From: Hymenobacter mellowenesis
GTDB taxonomy: Bacteria > Bacteroidota > Bacteroidia > Cytophagales > Hymenobacteraceae
Direction of reading: 5' to 3'
Assembly (NCBI RefSeq): GCF_030581005.1
Contig: NZ_JAUQSX010000019.1
Span: 1-64,000 of the forward strand
DNA length: 64,000 nucleotides
The notes beneath the pieces are model-generated. The model was not told where the DNA came from, ran no database searches, and saw only the letters and a program-made list of their open reading frames with translations. Of the stretch, positions 42,604 to 52,867 are shown piece by piece. A program made the position numbers and the translations under genes. Position 1 is the first letter of the stretch. Each line of letters begins with the position of its first letter.

Positions 42604-43196
42604 CGTTTCTCCAGCAGGTCGAGCCGGTACTTTTCGTGGCGCTGACCGGTGAGGTGCCGCAAGGGACCAGTTTCCGTGGCCTTGGCCAGAAAAAACTCGT
42701 GCACGTCGTCGCCTGTGAGTGGGTAGTCGTGAACCGGCGGCGTCCAATGCACCAGTAAGAGTTGGCCGCCAGGCTGTAGGCCAGCAATGAGTTGGTCGGC
42801 TGCGCGGGCCAAGTCGTTCGGCGACCAGTAATAACCGACTTCCGACAATAAAATCAGGTCAAATTTCTGGGTGGGAAATTCGTTAGGCACCTGCATCAGA
42901 CGAATTTCTACCTGCGGCAGCTCGGCGCAGCGGGCTCGGGCCTGGGTCAGCGCGGCTTCGCTTACGTCCACGGCCAACAGGTGAGCGCAGCGCGGCGCCA
43001 GCTGGGCCGTGAGCACGCCCAGCGAACAACCTATTTCAAACGCTTCGGCGTAATGCGGGCGCGGCAGGGCGGCCAGTGTGGCAGCGTATTTCTCGCGCTC
43101 ATAAGGACTGGTTTCAAAATTCCACGGGTCGCGGTTGGCCTGGTACACGTGGTCGAAATATTCCGGCGGTAGGGTGTTGGGCTGGTTTTCGTTCAT
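42600..43196 (-). CDS. class I SAM-dependent methyltransferase (NodS-like)
   Basis: A 198-residue methyltransferase with the NodS-type N-terminus (YFDHVYQANRDPWNFETSPYEREKYAATLAALP) and SAM motif I AFEIGCSLGVLTAQLAP, acidic strand-2 residue LLAVDVS, motif IV DLILLSEVGYYW. NodS methylates the free amine of deacetylated chitin oligomers in Nod-factor synthesis. The adjoining upstream gene is a deacetylase with a four-base ATGA overlap, so an N-methylated amine made by deacetylation is a sensible prediction; that part is inference. Confidence 0.85.
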   Translation of the reverse strand: MNENQPNTLPPEYFDHVYQANRDPWNFETSPYEREKYAATLAALPRPHYAEAFEIGCSLGVLTAQLAPRCAHLLAVDVSEAALTQARARCAELPQVEIRLMQVPNEFPTQKFDLILLSEVGYYWSPNDLARAADQLIAGLQPGGQLLLVHWTPPVHDYPLTGDDVHEFFLAKATETGPLRHLTGQRHEKYRLDLLEKR

Positions 43197-43912
43197 GGCG
43201 CTACGGCTTCAAAAAAAACTTCATACGGTGTGGCGAAGTGCGCCAGCATTTCTTCGGATAATAAAAAACCGTCAGCATCGTCGGTGAACACGCCCGGTGC
43301 CACCTGCGAGCGGTGCGCCGCAATGGCCCGCTGCTTCTGCCGCAGCCCAGCCTCAATATTTAGGCGAAACCCCTGTACGCCATCGGCTGCCGTGGGCAGG
43401 TCGTCGGGCGCGGCGCGTTCCCAGGCCCACACCACGTATTCAAGCCGGCGCGGTGGCTTATCCATCGCGGCCAGAGCCACCGCCACCAGTTGGCTGGTAG
43501 CGCGGTGGTCGGGGTGGGGGTCGCGCCGCCAGGGCACCAGCACGGTAGCTGCCGCATGTTGCTCCAGAAACTCCTGCAGCTGAGTGGCGGCAGCGGCAAA
43601 GCCGGGTTCGGTGGTTGAGCTGGGTACGCGACCATCGGGCAGGCCCAGCAGCAGCGGCTCCGTGGCATCGAGCCCGAGCAAAGTGAGGGCGTGGCAGAAC
43701 TCCGTCTCCCGAACTGCCCGGCGTGCTTGGGCTGAAAACAACAGCGAGTTTGAGTGCGACATCGAGCCGTCGCTCACCAGCACGGCCGCTACCGGCACGC
43801 CTTGTTGCCGCAACAGGGCCAGCAGCCCGCCGCAGCCCAGGGCCTCGTCGTCGGGGTGGGGAGCTATTACCACTGTGGGGCCCAGCGTGGCGGCAAAGCT
43901 GCCCGGCCGCAT
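43193..43912 (-). CDS. PIG-L family deacetylase
   Basis: A 239-residue zinc deacetylase of the LmbE/PIG-L family, which removes N-acetyl groups from GlcNAc-type sugars. The metal and catalytic motif is APHPDDEALG (His19, Asp21, Asp22, Glu23) with the second His site in DPHPDHRAT. The ATG at 43912 begins right before the first strand; the longer frame to 43981 has an odd hydrophobic leader and is less likely. It is coupled to the methyltransferase gene (four-base overlap) and follows the flavoprotein gene by 69 bp. Confidence 0.88.
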   Translation of the reverse strand: MRPGSFAATLGPTVVIAPHPDDEALGCGGLLALLRQQGVPVAAVLVSDGSMSHSNSLLFSAQARRAVRETEFCHALTLLGLDATEPLLLGLPDGRVPSSTTEPGFAAAATQLQEFLEQHAAATVLVPWRRDPHPDHRATSQLVAVALAAMDKPPRRLEYVVWAWERAAPDDLPTAADGVQGFRLNIEAGLRQKQRAIAAHRSQVAPGVFTDDADGFLLSEEMLAHFATPYEVFFEAVAP

Positions 43913-43981
43913 CGGGTAAGAATTAAAAGGAAGCAAAGCTGGAAAGGAAAACGCTAACAACTGACAACAAAAAACCAACAA

Positions 43982-45205
43982 CTAAAACGTCTTGCCTTCG
44001 AGCACGAAGCGGCCCACGTCGGCCAGCGCGCCGTCGGGCGCGGGCTGGCGCAGGTAGTGGGTGAGGTCGCGGTGCAGGCGCTCGAAGGGAAGGGGCTGGA
44101 GCAGGCCGCGGGCGCCCACGCAGCGCTCGGCCAACTGCAGCATGTCGAGGCAGATGGTCTCGATGGCCGTGCGCATCATGTTGGCATAGGCCACGGTGGC
44201 TTCGGCCTCGGCCGTGGCGTTGGGGCGGGCGGCGTGTTCGGCGGCCCCGCGTACCCACTGGTGGCCGCTTTCGAGGGCAAGGGCCATTTGGCCGAGGCGC
44301 TGGCGTTGGTAAGGGTCGTCGATGCGCCCCAGGCTTTGCAGAAAGCGGCGGGTTTCTTCGAAAATCGCCTCGGCCCCACCCAGCTGCACCGCCGCAAACC
44401 GGATGGCGCCGCCACTGAATGCCGGCTGCCGGTAATACGCATCGGGCGGACCGATGAAGTCCTCGGGACCTATTTCCAGCCCGGTCAAGTCGGCCCGAAA
44501 GCTGGCCGTGGCCCGCATGCCCAACGGCCGCCAGAAGGAGCGGTCCAACTCGGGAGGCTGGCTGTCGGCGGGCAGCACGAACAACTGCCAGCCCTGCCCA
44601 TCGGGCAAGGCGCCGGTGATAAGCGGCCGCGCCAGATGGCCCGCGCCCGATGCAAACGTTTTGGCCCCGCGCAGGCGGTAGCGCCCGTTAGGCAGGGCTT
44701 CGAGGTGCACACCATCAGCCGGAATCTCGGTATTCCAGACACCAAACAGCCGGCCGGCGCGGGCATCGGCGGCGTAGCGCGCCACTTGCTCGGCCGTGCC
44801 CATTTGCTGAATAAGCTGCAGCGCATTCGTGTGCCCTTCAAACACGCGCCCCACCGCCAGGTTTCCCCGCCCAATGTGCTGCAGCACCCGCAGCAGCGGC
44901 AACGTAGCCGCCGGGGTATCGAGCCCGGCGCCGCCCAATGTAGCGGGCAAGGCCGCCGTGAGCAGGCCCACCGCTCGCAGCCAATCAAATTCCTGCGTGG
45001 GAAAACCGCCTTCTACATCGGTTTCGGCGGCCTGGGCAAATAAGCGCGGCGCCAGCTGGGCGGCGGCGGCTTCCGCTGCGGCGGGGTTGGTTAAGGCCGC
45101 TGGGGCCAGTGTATCAGTTGTAATCAAAGCGGGTGGTGTGGAGAGCAGCGCGAAATCGGAGTCAGCGGCCGGCATAGGCTGAAGGAGAGAGTTTCTATAC
45201 TTCAT
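43982..45205 (-). CDS. acyl-CoA dehydrogenase-like flavoprotein
   Basis: A 407-residue protein with the three-domain acyl-CoA dehydrogenase fold: helical N-terminal part (FPTQEFDWLRAVGLLTAALPATLGGAG), beta domain (FGVWNTEIPADG; RLRGAKTFASGAGHLARP) and helical C-terminal part. The catalytic Glu region of true dehydrogenases (a YEGT-like motif) is absent; here it reads RDLTHYLRQPAPDG, more like flavin monooxygenases and oxidases of the superfamily. The start is ambiguous: ATG at 45205 or 45175. It is the first gene of a three-gene minus-strand operon with the deacetylase and methyltransferase. Confidence 0.85.
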   Translation of the reverse strand: MKYRNSLLQPMPAADSDFALLSTPPALITTDTLAPAALTNPAAAEAAAAQLAPRLFAQAAETDVEGGFPTQEFDWLRAVGLLTAALPATLGGAGLDTPAATLPLLRVLQHIGRGNLAVGRVFEGHTNALQLIQQMGTAEQVARYAADARAGRLFGVWNTEIPADGVHLEALPNGRYRLRGAKTFASGAGHLARPLITGALPDGQGWQLFVLPADSQPPELDRSFWRPLGMRATASFRADLTGLEIGPEDFIGPPDAYYRQPAFSGGAIRFAAVQLGGAEAIFEETRRFLQSLGRIDDPYQRQRLGQMALALESGHQWVRGAAEHAARPNATAEAEATVAYANMMRTAIETICLDMLQLAERCVGARGLLQPLPFERLHRDLTHYLRQPAPDGALADVGRFVLEGKTF

Positions 45206-45363
45206 AAGCGGCTGCAGTGTTCGGCCCATTCAGCCTTATCGGTCAAGCTCTCGAAGGCGCGGCTAACAATTCGGTAATAAAGCTTTTGGAATGCCGCGGG
45301 GGTAGGGGCGTACCTTTGCGGCGGCAATAGTGCTGTGCTTTTTCCTGCAAAAACAACCTTATT

Positions 45364-46899
<1,536 letters not shown>

Positions 46900-46905
46900 G
46901 GGCAG

Positions 46906-47127
46906 GCCAGTCGCCTGTCATTGCGAGGCCGCAGGCCGTAGCAATCCGTCCTGTTCTCAGCGACTAGCCTAATAATGTGACAACCGAACGTCAACGCGGC
47001 TAAAGCTCTAAAACCTGAAAAGCCCCGGTACTGCGCAGTGCCGGGGCTTTGTGGCGAAAGGGCGTGTCTGATTTTGACAGGACGGATTGCTTCGTCGTGC
47101 CTCCTCGCAATGACAGGCGGGACTGGC
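46906..47127. repeat. family B palindrome (TCATTGCGAGG type) enclosing a terminator
   Basis: Outer arms 46906-46928 and about 47103-47127 (GCCTGTCATTGCGAGG / CCTCGCAATGACAGGC) with a 2-bp insertion in the right arm; inner arms 46941-46956 and 47075-47090 (GCAATCCGTCCTGT). The centre carries the purH terminator. It fills most of the 346-bp gap between purH and mreB, in which no gene was seen. Confidence 0.85.
47018..47050 (+). terminator. probable purH terminator
   Basis: Stem AAAGCCCCGGTACTGC / GCAGTGCCGGGGCTTT, long and GC-rich, about 120 bp after the purH stop, inside the family B palindrome. The T run is short (TTT), so strength is uncertain. Confidence 0.65.
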
Positions 47128-47245
47128 CGGCATCCTTGGCAGAATCCCATAATCCCGTTCACCAACCCCGCCCAAACCTTCCGTACCTTTGCCCATTATT
47201 TTGCTTGAGCACCGGCCCGAGCTCCGCCTTATTGCATATATCTCA

Positions 47246-48271
47246 ATGGGTTTCTTTAATTTCCTGACCAGCGACATCGCCATCGACCTGGGCACGGCCA
47301 ATACGCTCATCATTCACAACGACAAAATCGTGGTGGACGAGCCGAGCATCATCGCCAAAGACCGAACCACGAACAAAGTCATCGCCGTGGGCCGCCAGGC
47401 CCAGCAGATGCACGAGAAAACGCACGACAACATCCGCACCATCCGCCCGCTCAAGGATGGGGTAATTGCCGATTTCCACGCCGCCGAGGAAATGATTAAG
47501 GGCATGATTAAGATGATTGACACGCGCACGCGGCTGTTTCAGCCCTCGCACCGCATGGTCATCTGCATCCCCTCGGGCATCACCGAAGTAGAGAAACGCG
47601 CCGTGCGTGACTCCGCCGAGCACGCTGGCGCCAAGGAAGTCTGGATGATTCAGGAACCCATGGCCGCCGCCATCGGCATCGGCATCGACGTGGAACAGCC
47701 CGTGGGCTCGATGATTATCGACATCGGCGGCGGCACCACCGAAATCGCCGTTATCGCCCTCTCGGGCATCGTGTGCGACCAGTCCATTAAAACGGCTGGC
47801 GACGTTTTCAACCAGGACATCCTCGACTACATGCGTCGGCAGCACAACCTGCTCATCGGCGAACGGTCGGCCGAGCGCATCAAAATCGAAGTTGGCGCCG
47901 CTCTCACCGAACTCGACGTGCCGCCGCCCGACCATGAAGTGCGCGGCCGCGATTTGATGACGGGCATTCCGAAGGTTATTAAAGTAACGTTCTCGGAAAT
48001 TGCCATTGCCCTCGATAAATCGGTGGCCAAAATCGAAGAGGCCGTATTGAAAGCCCTCGAAATTTCGCCGCCTGAACTCTCGGCCGATATTTACGAAAAC
48101 GGCATTCACCTCACCGGCGGCGGCGCCCTGCTGCGCGGGCTCGACAAGCGTCTCGCGGCCAAAACCAAGCTGCCCATTCACATTGCCGAAGACCCGCTGC
48201 GCGCCGTAGTGCGCGGCACCGGCAAGGCCATTAAGGACATTCAGGCCTTTAAAGGCGTGCTGCTGACGTAA
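47246..48271 (+). CDS. mreB: rod-shape-determining protein MreB
   Basis: A 341-residue bacterial actin that directs the elongation machinery under the inner membrane. The N-terminal amphipathic start GFFNFLTSDIAIDLGTANT holds the phosphate 1 site; MIIDIGGGTTEIAVI is phosphate 2; NGIHLTGGGALLRGLDKRL is the adenosine motif. The ATG at 47246 is chosen because longer frames add an unconserved leader. It begins the mreBCD-mrdA group but is separated from mreC by repeat copy 7. Confidence 0.96.
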   Translation: MGFFNFLTSDIAIDLGTANTLIIHNDKIVVDEPSIIAKDRTTNKVIAVGRQAQQMHEKTHDNIRTIRPLKDGVIADFHAAEEMIKGMIKMIDTRTRLFQPSHRMVICIPSGITEVEKRAVRDSAEHAGAKEVWMIQEPMAAAIGIGIDVEQPVGSMIIDIGGGTTEIAVIALSGIVCDQSIKTAGDVFNQDILDYMRRQHNLLIGERSAERIKIEVGAALTELDVPPPDHEVRGRDLMTGIPKVIKVTFSEIAIALDKSVAKIEEAVLKALEISPPELSADIYENGIHLTGGGALLRGLDKRLAAKTKLPIHIAEDPLRAVVRGTGKAIKDIQAFKGVLLT

Positions 48272-48292
48272 TTCGAAATTAGTGTAAAAACG

Positions 48293-48378
48293 GTCATGCA
48301 GAGCGTAGCGAAGCATCTTTACCTCAATAGTAAATAATTACTGCTGCGGTAAAGATGCTTCGCTACGCTCTGCATGAC
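48293..48378. repeat. family A palindromic repeat, copy 7
   Basis: Perfect 31-bp arms, 48293-48323 and 48348-48378 (CATGCAGAGCGTAGCGAAGC variant). It lies between mreB and mreC, inside a probable operon. The loop (AT-rich, 24 bp) is the shortest of those with degenerate inner repeats. Confidence 0.95.
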
Positions 48379-48405
48379 GTTCTTATTCAATCCAATTAAT
48401 CCCCC

Positions 48406-49344
48406 GTGCGGAATTTATTTCTTTTCCTATTTCGCTTTCGCGGGGCGCTGGTATTTGGCTTATTGGAAATAATAAGCCTCTATTTATTTGTAACCAATAA
48501 TTCGTACCAGCGGGCGGCGTTTTTTAATTCGGCCAATTCCTACGCGGGCGTGGTGCTGGAGCGCCGCACCCATATAACGGACTATTTCCATCTGGCCGAT
48601 TTAAATAAACAATTAGCGGCCGAAAATGCGGCGCTGCGCCAGCAACTCTACCCGCCCGACACGGCCCGGCGCGAGGCCGACTCGGTGGCCATTCCGCCAG
48701 CCCGCACCGACACGCTCCGGCTGGTGCGCTACCAGCGCCCCGCCAGCCGCCCCGATACGCTGCTGCTGGGCCAGCAGCGCCTGCCGGCCCGCGACCCGAG
48801 TTACCCCCTGATTCCGGCCCGGGTTATCAACAACCGCCTCAGTAATGTGGATAACTTCTTCACCCTGAACGTGGGCACGGCCAACGGCGTGCAGCGCGGC
48901 CTGGGCGTGGTGGCGGCGGGCGGCGTGGCCGGCCGCGTGCAGGCCGTGACCGAGCACTACGCCACCGTGGCCAGCCTGCTGCACTCCAAAACCACCATTG
49001 CCTCCAAAATCAAGCGCGACGGCACCTTCGGCACCATCAAGTGGCAGGGCGACGACCCCACCCACGCCCTGCTCGACAACGTGCTGCGCGAAACCAAACT
49101 GGTGAAAGGGGACACAGTGGTGACGTCGGGCTACAATGCCATTTTCCCGGAAGGTATTTTCATCGGTACCATTGATTCCTTCGTGAAAGAACCGGACAAG
49201 AACTTCTGGACCATTCGGGTGCGCCTAGGCGTCAATTTTTCCAATTTACAATACGTGTACGTGGTGACGAGCCGGCCTAAAGCCGAGCGCGACACCGTGG
49301 AGGCGCGCGCGGGCATGCTGCCGGAAGGAGGGAAGCGCAAATGA
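48406..49344 (+). CDS. mreC: rod-shape-determining protein MreC
   Basis: A 312-residue protein with one N-terminal membrane helix (about 10-28), a coiled coil (DLNKQLAAENAALRQQL) and the periplasmic beta-domain (GLGVVAAGGVAGRVQAV; GDTVVTSGYNAIFPEGIFIGTI). It links MreB to PBP2. The start is GTG at 48406, MRNLFLFLFRFRGALV, the usual N-terminus. Its last bases overlap mreD by four (ATGA). Confidence 0.94.
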   Translation: MRNLFLFLFRFRGALVFGLLEIISLYLFVTNNSYQRAAFFNSANSYAGVVLERRTHITDYFHLADLNKQLAAENAALRQQLYPPDTARREADSVAIPPARTDTLRLVRYQRPASRPDTLLLGQQRLPARDPSYPLIPARVINNRLSNVDNFFTLNVGTANGVQRGLGVVAAGGVAGRVQAVTEHYATVASLLHSKTTIASKIKRDGTFGTIKWQGDDPTHALLDNVLRETKLVKGDTVVTSGYNAIFPEGIFIGTIDSFVKEPDKNFWTIRVRLGVNFSNLQYVYVVTSRPKAERDTVEARAGMLPEGGKRK

Positions 49345-49868
49345 GTGGCCTACGGTTTCTATTCGTTCAAATCCTGCGCTTCGCGCTTTACGCGGGCCTG
49401 CACGTGATGCTCATTAGCCGGCTGGTGTTGTTCGATTTGGGCTGGTGCTTTTTCTACTTGGGCTTCCTGTTGTTTTTGCCCTTGCGCACGCCTATTGTGG
49501 TGCAGTTGCTGCTGAGTTTCGCCATGGGCGTCACGATGGATATTTTCTACGACACGGGCGGGCTGCACGCGGCGGCGGCGGTGCTGCTGGGCTTTCTGCG
49601 GCCGTGGGTGCTGCGCCTGCTCACCCCGCGTGACGGTTACGACTCGGCCGACGCCGTGAACGTGCACCAGATGGGCTGGCATTGGTTCGGCGTGTATCTC
49701 ACGCTGTTGGTGCTGCTGCACCACGCCACGTTTTTCATCCTGGAGTTGGGCAGCTTCCGCCACATCGGCCTCACGCTGGGAAAAATACTGGTGAGCGCAC
49801 TCTTTACCGGGCTGGCGTTGTTAATCGTGCAGCTGCTGTTTTTCCCGGTGCGAAGGGGGAGGAGTTAG
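49341..49868 (+). CDS. mreD: rod-shape-determining protein MreD
   Basis: A 175-residue integral membrane protein with five to six hydrophobic helices (e.g. VLFDLGWCFFYLGFLLFLPL; IVVQLLLSFAMGVTMDIFYD). The sequence is weakly conserved, but size, membrane pattern and position between mreC and mrdA identify it. Its start is coupled to the end of mreC. It is followed by repeat copy 8. Confidence 0.9.
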   Translation: MSGLRFLFVQILRFALYAGLHVMLISRLVLFDLGWCFFYLGFLLFLPLRTPIVVQLLLSFAMGVTMDIFYDTGGLHAAAAVLLGFLRPWVLRLLTPRDGYDSADAVNVHQMGWHWFGVYLTLLVLLHHATFFILELGSFRHIGLTLGKILVSALFTGLALLIVQLLFFPVRRGRS

Positions 49869-49888
49869 GAGTAAATTATTTAGTAGAA

Positions 49889-49992
49889 CGTCATGTCGAG
49901 CTTGCCGAGACATCTCGTGTGCTACCACTAATCCTTTTTACCCATTGGATTAGTGGTAGCACACGAGATGTCTCGGCAAGCTCGACATGACG
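49889..49992. repeat. family A palindromic repeat, copy 8
   Basis: The longest perfect copy: 46-bp arms, 49889-49934 and 49947-49992, with only 12 bp between them. In this copy the inner GTAATCC-type repeat is fused to the outer arm (CACTAATCC / GGATTAGTG). It lies between mreD and mrdA. Confidence 0.97.
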
Positions 49993-50011
49993 GGCAACGA
50001 TATAAAGTGAA

Positions 50012-51865
50012 ATGCAATATTTAGAAGGCCGTAAATACGTCGTCCAGGGCATCTTCTTAATTGTGGTGCTCATCTTCCTCACCCGCTTGTTTTTCATGCA
50101 GGTGATGGACGGTACGTACAAGCTGGCCGCCGACAAAAACACCCTGCAGCGCCTGGTGCAGATACCCTACCGCGGCCTGATTTACGACCGCAAAGACCAG
50201 TTGCTGGTGCAGAATGAGCCCGTGTATGACCTCATGGTGGTGCCCCGGGAGGTGAAGCAACTCGACTCGGCCCGCTTCTGCGAGCTGCTGCAAATTCCAC
50301 AGGAAGAGTTGCGCAACAGCCTGCGCGTGGCCAAAAAATATTCGCGCAACAAGCCCTCGCCCATTGTCCAGAACCTGACTACGCGCGACCTAGCCATCAT
50401 TCAGGACAACCTGATGGACTTTCCCGGCTTCCGCATTCAGGCGCGCATGGCCCGGGCCTACCGCACGGCCAACCTGGCCCACGCCCTGGGCTACGTGGGT
50501 TCCATCACGCCAGCGCTGCTCGAAAAGCCGAAATACGCCAAGTACCAGCCCGGCGAAAATATCGGTATTTCGGGCCTGGAGTCGTATTACGAGCCTATTC
50601 TGATGGGCCGCCGCGGTGTGCAGTACAAGATGGTGAACGTGCGCGGCATCGAGAAAGGCAAGTTCCGAGGCGGCGAGTTCGACACCCTTTCGGTGGCCGG
50701 GCAGGACTTGCACCTGAGCATCGACGCCGAGTTGCAGGCCTACGGCGAGAAGCTGCTAGCCAACCGCCGCGGTTCCATCGTGGCCATCGACCCCAAGACG
50801 GGCGAAATTCTGGCCTTCGTTTCGGTGCCGCGCTACGACCCCAACCTGCTGACCGGCAAGGGCGCGGGCAACCGCTACATGGCCCTGCTCAACAACCCCG
50901 ACCGCCCGCTCTTCGACCGCCCGCTGATGGCCACCTACCCGCCCGGCTCGGTGTTTAAGCTGGTGAACGAGTTGGTGGCCCTGCAGTTGGGCGTGGTGCA
51001 GCCCGGTACTGGCTTCGAGTGCAACCAGAAGCTGGTGCGCTGCACCCACCGCCACGAGCGGCCGTCCAACGTGAGCATTGCCATCAAAAACAGCTGCAAC
51101 CCCTATTTCTATCAGGTGATGCAGGCGGCCGTGCTGCGCGGCCAGGGCAAGAATAAGTACGAGGATACCCACATCGGCCTGGGCCAGTGGCAGAAAATGG
51201 TGAAAACCTTCGGACTGGGTGAGAAGCTGGGCGTGGACATGCTTCAGGAAAAGCGCGGCCTGATTCCCTCGCCGGAGTTTTACGATAAGAAGTTCTTCAA
51301 CAAGAAGGAAAACCGCCAACACCGCTGGAGCTACCGCAACGTGTACTCGCTCAGCATCGGGCAAGGCGAAATCGGCATCACGGGCGTGCAAATGGCCAAC
51401 GTGCTGGCCACCATCGCCAACCGCGGCTGGTACTACACGCCGCATTTCGTGCGCAGCATCGGCAACGGCGGCCCGCTGCCCCAGTTCCGCCAGAAGCACT
51501 ACACGGCCGTCGATACGACGCTGTTCAAATACATCATCCCCGGCATGCAGATGGTGGTGGACGGCAACGGCGGCACCGGCAACCTAGCCTCGCTGGCCGA
51601 GCTGGGTATTTCGGTGGCCGGCAAAACCGGCACTGTGCAGAACCCCCACGGCTTCGACCACGCCACCTTCGCCGCCTTCGCCCCGGTGAACGACCCGAAA
51701 ATTGCCATCGCCGTGTTCATCGAAAACTCCGGTTTTGGGGGTACCAGCGCCGCTCCCGCTGCGGGGTTAATGATTGAAAAATACCTGCGTGGCAAAGTGG
51801 CTGGCTACCGCCACCGCTGGGAAGACTGGGTGATGTACGGCGACTTCACGAAGAAGCTGCACTAA
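50012..51865 (+). CDS. mrdA: penicillin-binding protein 2
   Basis: A 617-residue transpeptidase of the rod complex. A membrane helix is at about 8-26 (VVQGIFLIVVLIFLTRLFF), then the PBP dimer domain, then the transpeptidase with Ser313 in SVFK, SCN near residue 361 and KTGT near 537. It cross-links new peptidoglycan during elongation and is controlled by MreC. The usual next gene rodA is not present; an SDR gene follows after a palindrome. Confidence 0.95.
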   Translation: MQYLEGRKYVVQGIFLIVVLIFLTRLFFMQVMDGTYKLAADKNTLQRLVQIPYRGLIYDRKDQLLVQNEPVYDLMVVPREVKQLDSARFCELLQIPQEELRNSLRVAKKYSRNKPSPIVQNLTTRDLAIIQDNLMDFPGFRIQARMARAYRTANLAHALGYVGSITPALLEKPKYAKYQPGENIGISGLESYYEPILMGRRGVQYKMVNVRGIEKGKFRGGEFDTLSVAGQDLHLSIDAELQAYGEKLLANRRGSIVAIDPKTGEILAFVSVPRYDPNLLTGKGAGNRYMALLNNPDRPLFDRPLMATYPPGSVFKLVNELVALQLGVVQPGTGFECNQKLVRCTHRHERPSNVSIAIKNSCNPYFYQVMQAAVLRGQGKNKYEDTHIGLGQWQKMVKTFGLGEKLGVDMLQEKRGLIPSPEFYDKKFFNKKENRQHRWSYRNVYSLSIGQGEIGITGVQMANVLATIANRGWYYTPHFVRSIGNGGPLPQFRQKHYTAVDTTLFKYIIPGMQMVVDGNGGTGNLASLAELGISVAGKTGTVQNPHGFDHATFAAFAPVNDPKIAIAVFIENSGFGGTSAAPAAGLMIEKYLRGKVAGYRHRWEDWVMYGDFTKKLH

Positions 51866-51882
51866 CGGCAGGGGGAGAAGTT

Positions 51883-52017
51883 GAACGAGGTAGAGACGCA
51901 ATATTTTGCGTCTCGTCGTTGCTGATGTTGTTATGACTGCGCAGTCATGCGGTGTCAAATGGTGTGGACCCGGTCGTTCAACGACGAGACGCAAAATATT
52001 GCGTCTCTACCTCGTTC
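51883..52017. repeat. family C palindrome (GAGACGCAA type)
   Basis: Perfect 39-bp arms, 51883-51921 and 51979-52017, each containing the nested palindrome GAGACGCAATATTTTGCGTCTC. The centre (51922-51978) has a small palindrome, ATGACTGCGCAGTCAT. It lies between mrdA and the SDR gene. Confidence 0.95.
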
Positions 52018-52080
52018 GATAGCCAACCTTCCGCCCGTTTCCCCGGTTGTAGCACCTCCTCAATCACCACTACAATTACT

Positions 52081-52797
52081 ATGGAATCCCTGCAAGGAAA
52101 AGTTGCCCTCGTCACGGGCGCCGGCAAAGGCATTGGCCGCGCCGTGGCCCTCGCCCTGGCCGCCGAAGGCGTGCAAGTGGGCCTGCTGGCCCGCACCGAT
52201 AGCGACCTGCAAGAAGTAGCTGCCGAAATCATTGCCGCCGGTGGCACCGTAGCCACTGCCGTGGCCGACGTGGCCGACCGCCCCGCCGTGAACCTGGCCG
52301 TGGCCAAAATCCACCAAGAACTTGGCCCCATCGACATCCTCATCAACAACGCCGGCATCGGCAGCTTCGCTAAGTTTCTGGAGATGGAGCCTGAGAAGTG
52401 GGAGCAAATCGTACAGGTCAATCTATTCGGTACCTACTACGTGACGCGCGCCGTGTTGCCCGACATGATAGAGCGCCAGGCCGGCGACATCATCAACATT
52501 TCCTCCACCTCCGGGCAGCGGGCCGCCGCCGGCAGCAGCGCCTACAGCGCCTCCAAATTCGCCGTGATGGGCCTCACCGAAGCGCTGATGCAGGAAGTGC
52601 GCAAGCACAATATCCGCGTGTCGGCCCTCACGCCCAGCACCGTGGCCACGCCCCTGGCCATCGGCAACAACCTCACCGACGGCAACCCCGACAAGGTGAT
52701 GCAGCCCGAAGACCTGGCCGAATTCATCGTGTCGCAGTTGAAGCTGAACCGCCGCATCTTCATCAAGGAAGCGGGCATGTGGTCGACGAATCCGTAG
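52081..52797 (+). CDS. SDR family oxidoreductase (3-ketoacyl-ACP reductase-like)
   Basis: A 238-residue classical short-chain dehydrogenase/reductase. The cofactor motif is TGAGKGIG (about 13-20), NNAG follows, and the catalytic set is Asn in VNLFGTY, Ser in NISSTSG, and YSASK. An Arg (LLARTDSD) after strand 2 favours NADPH. Length and order resemble FabG, but the gene is alone, so the substrate could be another ketone. The ATG at 52081 is clear. Confidence 0.9.
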   Translation: MESLQGKVALVTGAGKGIGRAVALALAAEGVQVGLLARTDSDLQEVAAEIIAAGGTVATAVADVADRPAVNLAVAKIHQELGPIDILINNAGIGSFAKFLEMEPEKWEQIVQVNLFGTYYVTRAVLPDMIERQAGDIINISSTSGQRAAAGSSAYSASKFAVMGLTEALMQEVRKHNIRVSALTPSTVATPLAIGNNLTDGNPDKVMQPEDLAEFIVSQLKLNRRIFIKEAGMWSTNP

Positions 52798-52821
52798 CCT
52801 CGACGAAGTTTCTTAGTAGCC

Positions 52822-52857
52822 AAAGCGCCCCCGTAGCCTAAGTTGCGGGGGCACTTT
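52822..52857. terminator. bidirectional terminator
   Basis: Stem AAAGcGCCCCCG / CGGGGGCaCTTT between the SDR gene and the convergent dipeptidase gene; it could end both transcripts. Confidence 0.8.
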
Positions 52858-52867
52858 ATTTTCAAAA

